From NCBI RefSeq assembly GCF_900104485.1, contig NZ_FMXQ01000006.1:1-64000 (forward strand): 64,000 bases of DNA, written 5' to 3'. Position 1 is the stretch's first letter; the number at the start of each line of letters is the position of its first letter. The stretch is from Bauldia litoralis (GTDB taxonomy: Bacteria > Pseudomonadota > Alphaproteobacteria > Rhizobiales > Kaistiaceae). The translations under genes and the position numbers were made by a program. The notes below the pieces were generated by a model. The model was not told the origin of the DNA and did not search any database. It worked only from the letters and a program-made list of their open reading frames with translations. This document shows, piece by piece, positions 37,875-47,692 of this stretch.

Positions 37875-39295
37875 CAGTTTCCTTTCGCTTTCTTTCCGGC
37901 GCGTTGCTCGGCGCTCTGTTCGTGGTCGGCCAGCGGGTCGTCGTCGCGGGGCACGCGACGTATCCAGACCATGCAGAATCCGAGGATCCGCTGATCCATC
38001 GATCGCCCGAGCTTGACCGGGCTGGTCGGCGCCTCGATGGAAATCGTCAGGCGGCAGATGTCCGCTGACGGCAGGTCGATTGTCGCCATCCGTTCGGTCC
38101 GGCTCATCGTCATGGTGACCGGCTGCTCCGAATTGATCCGGAACGTGACGGCTTCTTCGTCGCGGAGCGGAAAGCCGCAGATCTCCAGTGACGAAGGGAT
38201 GTCGTCCGGCTCGTCATCGGGGCGCGAGAAGAGAATCTCCGAGGTCGCGGCCGAGGTCCAGCGCGACTTGCCGTCGTTCATGTGCCAGCCACGGCCGACA
38301 TGGCCATCGGCGGCGGCCTTGCCGACGGCCACCTGCTGGCCGATGGGCAGCGGCGGCGGCCGTGAGGTGAACTGGCGGTGCTTGCCGACCATTTCGCCCT
38401 TGCCGACGCCGCTGAAGAGCGCCTGCGTCGTGGTGGGGTGGACGCCGATCCTGGCCAGTGCCCGCTCCGCCAGGGACTGGAGGGGACGCTCGCGCCGCGC
38501 CAGTCGCTTCTGCATGCGCACCCGTTCGTTGGCCTGCTGCACGGCGATGCAGTGCATCATGTTGAGCCGTTCCGCCATGCCGTCCTCGAGCCAGCCCCAG
38601 GCCCGGTCGTGCTCGGGGGATTCCGGGCTGATATAGGAATGGCGGCGGGCGCCGGAGTGGATGCACAGGACCGAGACATAGGGGTGGTAGATCATCTTGC
38701 GGCCCTGGCGATGGGCGCGGTGCAGCCACTCCTGCGACGGCGACAGGCGCGTCTCCTCGGGCTGCATCCACGGCCCGACCGCGCCGCAGATGTCCCGGCG
38801 GACCGCCCAGCAGGACGAGATGACGAAGCTCTCCGGGTCGAAAGCGCCGTCGCCGGTCGCGCCGTCGAGCGTCAGCTTGTCCCGGTCGACATCGGCGGGG
38901 CCGGTGTCGAGGCCGGCATGCCGGAAGGCGATGACGGGTGACCACGAAATCTCGGCGCCGGTGTCGCGCATGAAGGCCAGCCGGCGGCCGATATGATCGG
39001 CGAAATAAAGGTCGTCCTGGTTGAGGAACATGACGAAGGCGCCGCGGGCAAGCTCGACGCCGCGATTGTGCGGCGAGGACTGGTGTCCGGTATTGGCGGG
39101 CAGGTTCTCGAACCGCAGCCGGGGGTCGTCGAAAGCACGGATCGCCGCCTCGGTCTCGGCATTGCAACCGTCGCCGACGACGATCAGTTCCCAATCCGCG
39201 AAATCCGACGCCAGCACCGACCTGATGGCGAAGGAGACGACCTTCGGCCGATTATAGGCCGAGATGATGATCGATGCGGCAGGCGCGGCAGTCAT
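37874..39295 (-). CDS. Family 2 glycosyltransferase with unknown C-terminal domain
   Basis: A 473-residue cytoplasmic GT-A enzyme. SIIISAYNRPKVVSFAIRSV and the donor-binding MFLNQDDLYFADHIG (DxD-like QDD) place it in GT2. Residues 1-280 are the transferase. The last 190 residues (TSRPPPLPIGQQVAVGKAAA..., VKLGRSMDQRILGFCMVWIR) look like a separate all-beta domain that I do not recognise. Translationally coupled to the FAD-oxidoreductase gene. Probably acts on a surface glycan or glycoconjugate. Confidence 0.85.
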   Translation of the reverse strand: MTAAPAASIIISAYNRPKVVSFAIRSVLASDFADWELIVVGDGCNAETEAAIRAFDDPRLRFENLPANTGHQSSPHNRGVELARGAFVMFLNQDDLYFADHIGRRLAFMRDTGAEISWSPVIAFRHAGLDTGPADVDRDKLTLDGATGDGAFDPESFVISSCWAVRRDICGAVGPWMQPEETRLSPSQEWLHRAHRQGRKMIYHPYVSVLCIHSGARRHSYISPESPEHDRAWGWLEDGMAERLNMMHCIAVQQANERVRMQKRLARRERPLQSLAERALARIGVHPTTTQALFSGVGKGEMVGKHRQFTSRPPPLPIGQQVAVGKAAADGHVGRGWHMNDGKSRWTSAATSEILFSRPDDEPDDIPSSLEICGFPLRDEEAVTFRINSEQPVTMTMSRTERMATIDLPSADICRLTISIEAPTSPVKLGRSMDQRILGFCMVWIRRVPRDDDPLADHEQSAEQRAGKKAKGN

Positions 39296-39582
39296 TCGGC
39301 GACGTTTCCATTCCTGACATGACGCAGCGTGGTCGTCGCCAAATTCATATCGAATCTGATGATCGGGATGAGCATTGGCCGCTGGCGATAGCCAATGGTT
39401 TTCTTAGCGTGGCCACCCTGATCGTCAAGGGCGCCACGGTCGGTCAGGCGGCCAGGTTTCCGCCGCGGGAACTTGGTTCGCATAGCACGGTATCGTGCCA
39501 TGCCGACACATTTCGGACGTCCGTCGCCGACAGGAACCTCCGCCGTCGGGAAGCGCCGCCGGCCATGCCGACGGCGGCCCGC

Positions 39583-40071
39583 TCAGCCGAGAAACTGCTC
39601 GAGGCAGTCGAGGCTCGAGGTCCAGCCCATGTTGTGGCGGTCGCGGCCTTCGGTGGTCTCGAAGAGGCGCTGGACGAGCTTCAGCCGCGTGCCGTCTTCG
39701 GTCGGTTCGAAGGTCAGCTCGACGAGCGTTTCGTGACCGCGGCTGCCGTCGGGCTGCTCCCAGCCCCAGGTCATCACCAGCCGGCGCGACGGGGTTATCT
39801 CGTGATAGACGCCCGAAACGGCGTGCGGTTCGCCCTCGGCGTTGCGCATCACTGTCCGCCAGGCACCGCCCTGTCGCACGTCCATGCTGCGCTCGGGTGT
39901 GTGGAAACCCTCAGGCCCCCACCACTGGACGAGGATGTCCGGGTCGGTCCAGGCGGCGAAGACCGTCTCGGGCGGCGCCTTGAAGACGCGCTCGACGACC
40001 AGCGTCCGGTCGGCCTCCGAGCCCTCGCGGACGGCGGAGGCACTGTTGGCGTTACTTGTCGGGTCGGCCAT
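39583..40071 (-). CDS. SRPBCC (AHSA1-like) domain protein
   Basis: A 162-residue START/Bet v1-like protein with [56 protein letters not shown] and the C-terminal helix [14 protein letters not shown]. These proteins bind hydrophobic ligands or act as co-chaperones. The start (40071) lies inside the end of the ArsR gene, a 20-bp overlap, so the pair is one operon under ArsR control. Confidence 0.9.
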   Translation of the reverse strand: MADPTSNANSASAVREGSEADRTLVVERVFKAPPETVFAAWTDPDILVQWWGPEGFHTPERSMDVRQGGAWRTVMRNAEGEPHAVSGVYHEITPSRRLVMTWGWEQPDGSRGHETLVELTFEPTEDGTRLKLVQRLFETTEGRDRHNMGWTSSLDCLEQFLG

Positions 40072-40411
40072 TGTCGCTTTCCTCTCCTTCACGAGCCGCG
40101 AGCAGTTTTTCGAGGCGGTCGAAAGACCCCTCCCAGAACCGGCGATATTGCTGCATCCAGTCGTCGACCACCTGGATCGCCTCTGGGCGAATGCGGCAGA
40201 CCCGCCACTGGCGGGCAACCCGCCGCTCGATCAGGCCGGCCTCCTCGAGGACGCGCAGGTGCTTGGAGATCGCCGGCTTGCTGATGGCGAAGGGGGCGGC
40301 GATCTCGCCGGCCGAGTGCTCGCCCTCGGTAAGGAGGCGCTCGACGATGGCAAGACGCGTCGGATCGGACAGGGCGCCGAACACGGTGGTGACGGCGGGG
40401 GCTGCGGCCAT
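40052..40411 (-). CDS. ArsR-family regulator of the SRPBCC operon
   Basis: A 119-residue winged-helix regulator: [20 protein letters not shown], then [20 protein letters not shown] and [20 protein letters not shown]. No Cys cluster for metal sensing is evident, as usual for the ArsR partners of SRPBCC genes. A dyad 18-33 bp upstream of its start is a probable self-operator. Confidence 0.93.
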   Translation of the reverse strand: MAAAPAVTTVFGALSDPTRLAIVERLLTEGEHSAGEIAAPFAISKPAISKHLRVLEEAGLIERRVARQWRVCRIRPEAIQVVDDWMQQYRRFWEGSFDRLEKLLAAREGEESDNGRPDK

Positions 40412-40428
40412 GACAGCATCTCCATTAT

Positions 40429-40444
40429 TTAATCAAATGGTTAA
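40429..40444 (-). promoter_or_regulatory. Dyad operator for the ArsR/SRPBCC operon
   Basis: TTAATC-AAAT-GGTTAA forms a 6-bp inverted repeat with one mismatch, inside an AT-rich stretch just upstream of the arsR start. ArsR-family proteins bind such TTAA-flanked dyads over their own promoter, so autoregulation is likely. Confidence 0.5.
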
Positions 40445-40499
40445 TTTATTGGCCTGTGTCTGTCAATGACGACGGCGCCGGATGTCAGGGCTTTTCACG

Positions 40500-40515
40500 A
40501 CATATAAAGATATGT
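40500..40515 (+). promoter_or_regulatory. Perfect palindrome ACATAT-AAAG-ATATGT, putative SahR operator
   Basis: A perfect 6-bp inverted repeat with 4-bp spacer, followed at once by a further ATATG half-like element (40516-40520). It lies 37 bp before the start of the SahR-like regulator at the head of the metF/metH operon. ArsR-type regulators with a methyltransferase domain (SahR) control methionine genes from A/T-rich ATAT-type dyads, so autoregulation of the operon is probable. Confidence 0.6.
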
Positions 40516-40551
40516 ATATGTTCACAACAAATGATCAGCGGCACCGAGACC

Positions 40552-41544
40552 ATGCAGGAACGATTCTCCATCGATGCGCTTCTGGCCGCGCTGCGGGCGG
40601 CCGGCGAGTCGTCGCGTCTGCGAATCCTGTCGCTTCTCCATCAGGCGGAGTTGTCGGTAAAGGACCTGACCGCGATCCTCGGCCAGTCGCAGCCGCGTAT
40701 CTCCAGGCATCTCAAGCTGTTGTCCGATGGCGGGCTGATTGATCGCTATCCGGAAGGCGCCTGGGTCTTCTACCGCCTGACCGAGGGCAGGGCCGGGCGG
40801 CGCTTCGCCGATGAACTGCTGGCCGCGGCCGATCCGGACGATCCGGTGCTGGCGCGCGACCGCGAGCGGCTTGCCCAGATCAAGCAGGATCATGCCAGCG
40901 AGGCGGATCGCTATTTCACCGAGAATGCCGGTGCATGGGACAAGATCCGCGCCCTGCATGTCGCCGAGGATGCGGTGGAGACTGCCGTCGCCGACCTGAT
41001 CGGCGAGCGGCCGTTCGACAGCCTGCTCGATCTCGGTACCGGCACCGGGCGGATGCTGGAACTCCTCAATCCGCTCTACAGCCGGGCGATCGGCGTCGAC
41101 GCGTCGTCGAGCATGCTGGCGGTTGCCCGCGCCAATCTCGACCGCGCCGGCATCGGCAATGTCCAGGTCCGGCTTGGCGACATCTACAACCTGCCGCTGC
41201 CGCGCGATTCCTTCAATCTCGTGGTCGTCCACCAGGTGCTGCATTTCCTCGACGATCCGGAGCGGGCGCTGGCCGAGGCGGCGCGGGTGCTGCGACCCGG
41301 CGGCCGGCTTCTGATCGTCGACTTCGCCCCGCACGATCTCGAATTCCTGCGGGAAGAACACGCCCACCGGCGGCTCGGCTTCGGCCGTGACCAGGTCGCC
41401 CAGTGGGTCCAGGCGCCCGGCCTGAAGCTCGACCAGGTGGTCGAATTGCCGTCGGGCGATGACGATGAACTCAAGGTGATCCTGTGGCTTGCCAGGGATC
41501 AAAGAATCGCCGTCGCAGGCGACGCCGATCGGGAGGTAGCGTGA
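40552..41544 (+). CDS. sahR: SahR-like regulator: ArsR HTH fused to methyltransferase fold
   Basis: A 330-residue fusion. Residues 10-85 form an ArsR winged helix (AAGESSRLRILSLLHQAELS, LGQSQPRISRHLKLLSDGGL). Residues 140-290 form a class I SAM-binding fold with motif I LLDLGTGTGRMLELLNPLYS. The described SahR regulators bind S-adenosylhomocysteine and derepress methionine-cycle genes. Location directly upstream of metF and metH fits. The start at 40552 (MQERFS) is preferred; ATG 40531 is possible. It overlaps metF by 1 bp (TGATG). The gene symbol is assigned by domain order and context. Confidence 0.85.
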   Translation: MQERFSIDALLAALRAAGESSRLRILSLLHQAELSVKDLTAILGQSQPRISRHLKLLSDGGLIDRYPEGAWVFYRLTEGRAGRRFADELLAAADPDDPVLARDRERLAQIKQDHASEADRYFTENAGAWDKIRALHVAEDAVETAVADLIGERPFDSLLDLGTGTGRMLELLNPLYSRAIGVDASSSMLAVARANLDRAGIGNVQVRLGDIYNLPLPRDSFNLVVVHQVLHFLDDPERALAEAARVLRPGGRLLIVDFAPHDLEFLREEHAHRRLGFGRDQVAQWVQAPGLKLDQVVELPSGDDDELKVILWLARDQRIAVAGDADREVA

Positions 41545-42464
41545 TGCAGGATAAAGACAATCGCCCAAGCCGGCTGCTGGGAGCCGACTCCAGTTTTCGC
41601 GTCTCCTTCGAGTTCTTCCCGCCGAAGACCCCGGCGATGGAGGAGAAGCTCTGGCAGTCGATCGAGCGCCTGGCGCCCCTGGCGCCGAACTTCGTCTCGG
41701 TGACCTATGGCGCCGGCGGTTCGACCCGCGAGCGCACCCACGCGACCGTGACGCGGATTCTCAAGGAAACGCCGCTGCGTCCCGCCGCCCACTTGACCTG
41801 CGTCGCCTCGAAGCGCGACGAGGTCGACGAGGTAGTGCGCGGCTATGGTCAAGCCGGCGTCCGGCACATCGTGGCGCTGCGCGGTGATCCGGTCGACGGG
41901 GTAGGCACGGCGTACGAACCCTATCCGGGTGGCTATGCCAACAGCGCGGAACTCGTTGCCGGCATCAAGAAGGTCGGTGATTTCGAGATTTCGGTCGCCG
42001 CCTATCCGGAGAAGCATCCCGAGAGCCGCAGCCTTGCCGCCGACATCGACATGCTGAAGCGCAAGGTCGATGCCGGCGCCGACCGCGCCATCACCCAGTT
42101 CTTCTTCGACAACGACCTCTACGAGGCCTATGTCGAGCGGGTGCGGGCGGCCGGCATCAATATCCCGATCGTTCCGGGCATCGCGCCGGTCCACAACTTC
42201 GCCCAGGTGGCGCGTTTCGCGGCCGGCTGCGGCGCCTCGGTGCCGGACTGGCTGGCGCAGCGCTTCGAGGGGCTGGAGGACGATCCGGCGACACGGCAGC
42301 TGGTCGCCGCCGCGGTCGCGGCCGAACAGGTGCTCGACCTCGTCGATCGCGGCGTCACCGACTTCCACTTCTACACGATGAACCGCGCCGACCTGGTCTA
42401 TGCCATCTGCCACCTGCTCGGCATGCGGCCGGCCAAGCCGGCGCCGACCGAGGCCGCGGCGTGA
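41544..42464 (+). CDS. metF: 5,10-methylenetetrahydrofolate reductase MetF
   Basis: A 306-residue FAD enzyme that makes 5-methyl-THF for methionine synthesis. FRVSFEFFPPKTPAMEEKLW, VSVTYGAGGSTRERTHATVT, HLTCVASKRDEV, VALRGDPVDG and ITQFFFDNDLYEAY are all MetF hallmarks. Start ATG 41544 overlaps the upstream stop with GGGAGG in front. Its stop overlaps the next gene's GTG start (GTGA). Confidence 0.96.
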   Translation: MQDKDNRPSRLLGADSSFRVSFEFFPPKTPAMEEKLWQSIERLAPLAPNFVSVTYGAGGSTRERTHATVTRILKETPLRPAAHLTCVASKRDEVDEVVRGYGQAGVRHIVALRGDPVDGVGTAYEPYPGGYANSAELVAGIKKVGDFEISVAAYPEKHPESRSLAADIDMLKRKVDAGADRAITQFFFDNDLYEAYVERVRAAGINIPIVPGIAPVHNFAQVARFAAGCGASVPDWLAQRFEGLEDDPATRQLVAAAVAAEQVLDLVDRGVTDFHFYTMNRADLVYAICHLLGMRPAKPAPTEAAA

Positions 42465-42835
42465 CCTTCCTCGGCATCGATCACATCCAGATCGAGGTGC
42501 CCGAGGGCGGCGAGGACGCGGCGCGAGGCTTTTATGTCGATCTGCTGGGGCTGGAGGAAATCCCGCGGCCGCGCGAGAATGCGGGACGCAGCTTTCTCTG
42601 GGTGCGGCTCGGCGAACAGGAAGTTCACTTTCGCTGCGGTGCCGGCTTTCGGCCCGCGGCGCTTGCCCATCCGGGCATCCTCGTCGATGACATCGGCGGA
42701 CTGGCGGATCGCCTGACCGCGGCGGGGCAGGAGATTACCCGCGCCGACTCGATTGCCAAGGACCGGTTCCACATGCGCGACCCCTTCGGCAACCGGCTCG
42801 AATTCATTGCCGCCAAGGCGGGCGTAACGGAGTAA
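42461..42835 (+). CDS. VOC-fold protein inside the methionine operon
   Basis: A 124-residue glyoxalase-fold protein: FLGIDHIQIEVPEGGEDAAR at the start, HPGILVDDIGGLADRLTAAG, and RFHMRDPFGNRLEFIA at the end. The metal-binding His and Glu of each half are present (HIQIEV, RLEFI), so it may be an active enzyme. GTG start overlaps the metF stop by 4 bp; metH begins 6 bp after it. The role in one-carbon metabolism is unknown. Confidence 0.85.
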   Translation: MTFLGIDHIQIEVPEGGEDAARGFYVDLLGLEEIPRPRENAGRSFLWVRLGEQEVHFRCGAGFRPAALAHPGILVDDIGGLADRLTAAGQEITRADSIAKDRFHMRDPFGNRLEFIAAKAGVTE

Positions 42836-42841
42836 CGAACC

Positions 42842-43909
42842 ATGGCTGACTACAGCGAAACCGAGAAGCGTCTCCGCGACGCCGCCGCCAGGCGCGTGCT
42901 CGTGCTCGACGGCGCGATGGGCACGATGATCCAGGGGCTGAAGCTCACCGAGGCGGATTTTCGCGGCGAGCGGTTCAAGGACTGGCCGAGCGACCTCAAG
43001 GGCAATAACGATCTGCTCAACCTGACCCAGGGCGAGCATATCAAGAGCTTTCACCTCGAATATCTGCGCGCCGGCGCCGATATCGTCGAGTCGAACACCT
43101 TCTCCTCGACCTCGATCGCCCAGGCCGATTACGGCATGGAGGCGCTGGCCTACGAGTTGAACCGGGAAGGCGCGCGGCTTGCCCGCGAGGCCTGCGACGA
43201 GGTCACCGCCGAGACGCCCGACCGGCCGCGCTTCGTCGCCGGCGCGATCGGCCCGACCAACCGCTCGGCTTCGATCTCGCCCGACGTCAACAACCCCGGT
43301 TTTCGCAACGTCACCTTCGACGACCTCGTCGCCGCCTATGGCGAGGCGGCCAGCGGCCTGATCGACGGCGGCGCCGACTTGATCCTCTACGAAACGATCT
43401 TCGACACGCTGAACGCCAAGGCCGGCGTTATGGCGCTGGAGAATGTCTTCGCCGAGAAGGGCGTGCGGCTGCCGGTGATGATTTCCGGCACGATCACCGA
43501 TCTCTCCGGGCGGACGCTGTCCGGCCAGACGCCGACCGCTTTCTGGTATTCGCTGCGCCATTCCCACCCGCTGACCATCGGGCTCAATTGCGCGCTCGGC
43601 GCCAAGGAGATGCGGGGCCATATCGACGAGATTTCGCGGATTGCCGATACGCTGACCTGCGCCTATCCCAACGCGGGCCTGCCGAACGAATTCGGCGAAT
43701 ATGACGAGAGCCCGGAAGCGATGGCGGCGCAACTCGGCGAATTCGCCGAAGCCGGGCTGGTCAATATCGTCGGCGGCTGTTGTGGAACGACGCCGGATCA
43801 CATCCGGGCGATCGCCAAGGCCGTCGAGGGGGCGGCGCCGCGCGTGCTGCCGACGGCAACACCAAAGCTCCGGCTATCCGGTCTCGAGGCATTTGAAGTC
43901 GCATCATGA
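42842..43909 (+). CDS. metH: Methionine synthase, homocysteine-binding half (split MetH)
   Basis: A 355-residue homocysteine S-methyltransferase domain of cobalamin-dependent methionine synthase. It has [20 protein letters not shown] at the start and the zinc ligands in [11 protein letters not shown] and [12 protein letters not shown]. In Escherichia coli this is the N-terminal quarter of one 1227-residue MetH. Here it ends after the barrel and the next gene (4-bp overlap, ATGA) supplies the rest. Both products must form a complex. Confidence 0.94.
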   Translation: MADYSETEKRLRDAAARRVLVLDGAMGTMIQGLKLTEADFRGERFKDWPSDLKGNNDLLNLTQGEHIKSFHLEYLRAGADIVESNTFSSTSIAQADYGMEALAYELNREGARLAREACDEVTAETPDRPRFVAGAIGPTNRSASISPDVNNPGFRNVTFDDLVAAYGEAASGLIDGGADLILYETIFDTLNAKAGVMALENVFAEKGVRLPVMISGTITDLSGRTLSGQTPTAFWYSLRHSHPLTIGLNCALGAKEMRGHIDEISRIADTLTCAYPNAGLPNEFGEYDESPEAMAAQLGEFAEAGLVNIVGGCCGTTPDHIRAIAKAVEGAAPRVLPTATPKLRLSGLEAFEVAS

Positions 43910-46581
43910 CAAAACCAACAGCCACCTTCGTCAATATCGGCGAACGCACCAACGTCACCGGCTCGGCCCGCTTCCGCAAGCTGATCACAGCGGGCGACTA
44001 TGACACCGCGCTCGAGGTCGCCCGCGACCAGGTCGAGAACGGGGCGCAGGTCCTCGACGTCAACATGGACGAGGGCCTGCTCGATTCCGAAGCGGCGATG
44101 GTCACCTTCCTCAACCTGATGGCGGCGGAACCGGACATCGCCCGCGTGCCGGTGATGATCGACTCATCGAAATGGTCGGTGATCGAGGCCGGGCTGAAGT
44201 GCGTCCAGGGCAAGTCGATCGTCAACTCGATCTCGATGAAGGAAGGCGAGGGGCCGTTTCGCGAGCAGGCGACCAAGGTGCGCAATTACGGCGCCGCGGT
44301 CGTCGTCATGGCCTTCGACGAGGAGGGCCAGGCCGACACCTTCAAGCGCAAGACGGAGATCTGCGCCCGCGCCTATCGCATCCTGACCGAGGAAGTCGGG
44401 ATCGAGCCGAGCGACATCATCTTCGACCCGAACATCTTCGCTGTCGCCACCGGCATCGAGGAGCACAACAATTACGGCGTCGACTTCATCGAGGCGGTGC
44501 GCTGGATCCGGCAGAACCTGCCGGGCGCCCATATCTCCGGCGGCGTGTCGAATCTGTCCTTCTCGTTCCGCGGCAACGAGAGCGTGCGCGCGGCCATGCA
44601 TTCGGTGTTCCTCTACCACGCGATCCAGGCCGGCATGGACATGGGCATCGTCAATGCCGGCGCGCTGCCGGTCTATGACGACATCGACCCGGAACTGCGC
44701 GAGCTGGCCGAGGACGTCGTCCTCAACCGTCGCGAGGATTCGACCGAGCGTCTTCTGGAAGTCGCCGAGCGCTACAAGGGTGGCGCGTCGGCGCGCAAGG
44801 AGGTCGACCTCGCCTGGCGCGAATGGCCGGTCAACGAGCGGCTGTCGCATGCGATGGTCAAGGGCATCACCGACTTCATCATCGAGGACACCGAGGAGGC
44901 GCGCGCCGCGGCCGACAAGACCCTCGACGTCATCGAAGGCCCGCTGATGAGCGGCATGAACGTCGTCGGCGACCTGTTCGGCTCCGGCAAGATGTTCCTG
45001 CCGCAGGTGGTCAAGTCGGCGCGGGTGATGAAGCAGGCGGTCGCCTACCTGCTGCCCTACATGGAGGAGGAGAAGCGGATCTCCGGCTCCGAGGAATCCA
45101 ACCTCGCCGGCCGCATCCTGCTCGCCACCGTCAAGGGCGACGTGCATGACATCGGCAAGAACATCGTCGGCGTCGTCCTCCAGTGCAACAACTACGAGGT
45201 CATCGATCTCGGCGTCATGGTGCCGGCGGCGAAGATCCTTGAGACGGCGCGCGAGAAAAAGGTCGACATCATCGGCCTCTCCGGCCTGATCACCCCGTCG
45301 CTCGACGAGATGTGCCATGTCGCGGCGGAGATGGAGCGCGAGGGCTTCGAGGTGCCGCTGATGATCGGCGGCGCCACCACCAGCCGGGTCCATACGGCGG
45401 TGAAGATCACCCAGAATTACGAGCGCGGCCAGACCGTCCATGTGCTCGATGCCAGCCGGGCGGTCGGCGTCGCCGGCAGCCTGCTCGGCGCGACGCGGGG
45501 CGACTACATGGCCGGCATCCGCGACGAGTATCGCAAGGTGGCGGAGGGCCACGCCCGTGGCCAGGCGGACAAGAAGCGCGTGTCGATCATCAAGGCGCGC
45601 GAGAACCGCCACGCCATCGACTGGCCGGCCTTCACGCCGACGGCGCCAAGTTTCCTCGGTCCGCGCCCCTTCGACGACTACCCGATTGCCGAACTGGTCC
45701 CCTATATCGACTGGACGCCGTTCTTCTCGGCCTGGGAGATCAAGGGAACATACCCGCTGCTTCTCGACGATCCGAAGGTCGGCGAGGCGGCGCGTTCGCT
45801 GTTCAACGACGCCCAGGCGATGCTTACCAAGCTGGTCGAGGAAAACTGGCTGACGGCGCGCGGCGTTGTCGGCTTCTGGCCGGCCAATGCCGACGGCGAC
45901 GACATCGTCGTCTATGCCGACGAGACGCGGACAACCGAACGGGCGCGCCTGCATACGCTGCGCCAGCAGATCGCGCGCTCCAGCAACCGGCGCAAACATG
46001 TGGCGCTGGCCGACTTCGTCGCGCCGGTCGGCAGCGACCGGGCCGACTATATCGGCGGCTTCGCCGTGACCGCCGGCATCGGCGAGGAAGCGATCGCCGA
46101 GCGCTTCTCGCGGGCCAATGACGACTATTCCAAGATCCTCAGCCAGGCGCTGGCCGACCGGTTGGCGGAGGCCTTCGCCGAGCGGATGCATGAGCGCGTC
46201 CGCAAGGAACTGTGGGCCTATGCGCCGGACGAAAACCTCACTCCGGCCGAACTGATCGGCGAAGGCTATGATGGCATCCGGCCGGCGCCGGGCTATCCCG
46301 CCCAGCCCGACCACACGGAGAAGCAGACGCTGTTCGATCTCCTCGACGCCGAGGCGGCGACCGGCATCCGGCTGACCGAGAGCTTCGCCATGTGGCCGGC
46401 CTCCTCGGTTTCCGGCGTCTATTTCGCCAATCCCGAGAGCTACTATTTCGGCGTCGGGCACATCGAGCAGGACCAGGTCGAGGACTATGCGCGGCGCAAG
46501 GGCTGGTCGATGGCCGAGGCCGAGCGCTGGCTGGCGCCGATCCTCAACTACCAGCCGGGACGGCGGGACGCGGCGGAATAG
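43906..46581 (+). CDS. metH: Methionine synthase, folate/B12/activation half (split MetH)
   Basis: An 891-residue protein with three domains: the pterin-binding barrel ([20 protein letters not shown]), the cobalamin module (cap then [20 protein letters not shown] with the DxHxxG lower ligand and [15 protein letters not shown]), and the SAM-dependent reactivation domain ([40 protein letters not shown]). Together with the 43-kb gene it makes a complete MetH. No cobalamin riboswitch was found in front; control is probably through SahR. Confidence 0.96.
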   Translation: MTKPTATFVNIGERTNVTGSARFRKLITAGDYDTALEVARDQVENGAQVLDVNMDEGLLDSEAAMVTFLNLMAAEPDIARVPVMIDSSKWSVIEAGLKCVQGKSIVNSISMKEGEGPFREQATKVRNYGAAVVVMAFDEEGQADTFKRKTEICARAYRILTEEVGIEPSDIIFDPNIFAVATGIEEHNNYGVDFIEAVRWIRQNLPGAHISGGVSNLSFSFRGNESVRAAMHSVFLYHAIQAGMDMGIVNAGALPVYDDIDPELRELAEDVVLNRREDSTERLLEVAERYKGGASARKEVDLAWREWPVNERLSHAMVKGITDFIIEDTEEARAAADKTLDVIEGPLMSGMNVVGDLFGSGKMFLPQVVKSARVMKQAVAYLLPYMEEEKRISGSEESNLAGRILLATVKGDVHDIGKNIVGVVLQCNNYEVIDLGVMVPAAKILETAREKKVDIIGLSGLITPSLDEMCHVAAEMEREGFEVPLMIGGATTSRVHTAVKITQNYERGQTVHVLDASRAVGVAGSLLGATRGDYMAGIRDEYRKVAEGHARGQADKKRVSIIKARENRHAIDWPAFTPTAPSFLGPRPFDDYPIAELVPYIDWTPFFSAWEIKGTYPLLLDDPKVGEAARSLFNDAQAMLTKLVEENWLTARGVVGFWPANADGDDIVVYADETRTTERARLHTLRQQIARSSNRRKHVALADFVAPVGSDRADYIGGFAVTAGIGEEAIAERFSRANDDYSKILSQALADRLAEAFAERMHERVRKELWAYAPDENLTPAELIGEGYDGIRPAPGYPAQPDHTEKQTLFDLLDAEAATGIRLTESFAMWPASSVSGVYFANPESYYFGVGHIEQDQVEDYARRKGWSMAEAERWLAPILNYQPGRRDAAE

Positions 46582-46662
46582 GCGTCCCCGTTTGGCAAAT
46601 GGCGCTGCCGGTTGTATCAGATGCGGCCCCGCCCACCATCTGACGGTCTGCCGGCCCGCATC

Positions 46663-47508
46663 ATGAAATCAATCGTCCTTCCCGCGCTTGCCCTGGTTCT
46701 GTCGACCGCCTTTGCGAGCGCCAATGTCATCGACGGCACCGACGACCGGGACTCGCTCCTGGTGATCGGGCCATCGCTCGGCCTTTCGCCGGACGAGATC
46801 GACCGCATCCGCAAGGTGTCCGGCTATGTCGGCTGCTTCCAGCCGACGCCGTCGCTGGGCTCAGGCGCGCTGTTCCTCAACAACCAGCAGATCCTGACCG
46901 CGGCGCATATCTTCTTCGATCCGGAGACCGGAGCGCGGCGCTCGTCGTGCTTCTTCAAGACACAGGACTGGGAGGCGGTGAAGATCGACCTGGCGCCCGA
47001 GTCCGCGGTCTTCGGGGCGCTGCCGCCGAAAGCCGGCTCGAATTACGACTTCGCCGTGGTGCCGCTGGTTTCGCCGGTGCCGGGCGCCGAGCCGTTTCCG
47101 GTGGCGGAGGACAAGGCGGTGAAGGCCGGCGACGAGCTGATCGTCGTTACCGCCCATCCGGCGGGAATGGAGAAGGCGGTGCCCAACGAGGTGCCGGTGG
47201 TGCAGGGCTGCAAGATCCGGCGGGTGCCGATCTCGTCGAGCATCACCTCCTTCTACCGCTCCGATTGCGACGCCAGTGGCTCGTCCTCCGGCGGCATGAA
47301 CCTGTCGCGGGTCGATGGCGAACTGGTCTATCGCGGCATCACCATCACCACCGGGCTGTGGCGCGAGCCGGCGCTGCATGGCGCGCCCTATGACGAGAAG
47401 CGGGGCAGCGTGACGACGTCGCTCGGCACCGACGCGGCGATCCTCGAGGCCGGGCGAAAGCTTGCCGTCGAGACGCGATTCTGGTCGGCCGGACCGGCGA
47501 CCGACTGA
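46663..47508 (+). CDS. Exported trypsin-like serine protease
   Basis: A 281-residue protein with a signal peptide (MKSIVLPALALVLSTAFASA). The triad is visible: His in QILTAAHIFFDPE, Asp in GSNYDFAVVPL, and Ser in CDASGSSSGGMNLS. Cysteines GYVGCF, SSCFFK, QGCK and SDCD could form two disulfides. Similar proteins are small periplasmic or secreted proteases of unknown target. Start ATG 46663 is the first codon that gives a signal peptide. Single gene. Confidence 0.85.
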   Translation: MKSIVLPALALVLSTAFASANVIDGTDDRDSLLVIGPSLGLSPDEIDRIRKVSGYVGCFQPTPSLGSGALFLNNQQILTAAHIFFDPETGARRSSCFFKTQDWEAVKIDLAPESAVFGALPPKAGSNYDFAVVPLVSPVPGAEPFPVAEDKAVKAGDELIVVTAHPAGMEKAVPNEVPVVQGCKIRRVPISSSITSFYRSDCDASGSSSGGMNLSRVDGELVYRGITITTGLWREPALHGAPYDEKRGSVTTSLGTDAAILEAGRKLAVETRFWSAGPATD

Positions 47509-47692
47509 TCCGGCCATTCGCCGGCGATTGCCGTTGCGGATAGCCGATCGCACCGATCTGGGCTAAAGGGACCTCTCCAGTTCAGCCGTCGCGGGATTCG
47601 CGGCGGTTCGCTTCGCCGCATATGGTATCGGCGGGAGGAGACAGGCGCGGGGTCTTCCCGAAGACGAGCCGCCGTCGCGACGGAGTCCGCAT

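Noticed and set aside
39296-39582. Gene in the gap between the glycosyltransferase and SRPBCC genes
   Set aside because: Only short frames without ribosome binding sites; the region probably holds the promoter of the glycosyltransferase operon.
43700-43910. Cobalamin or SAM riboswitch in front of metH
   Set aside because: metH starts 6 bp after the VOC gene and overlaps the next gene; no leader exists and no riboswitch core was seen upstream of the operon.
44164-46461. 765-codon open frame antisense to metH
   Set aside because: It arises from third-position GC bias opposite a clear methionine synthase and has no domain signature.
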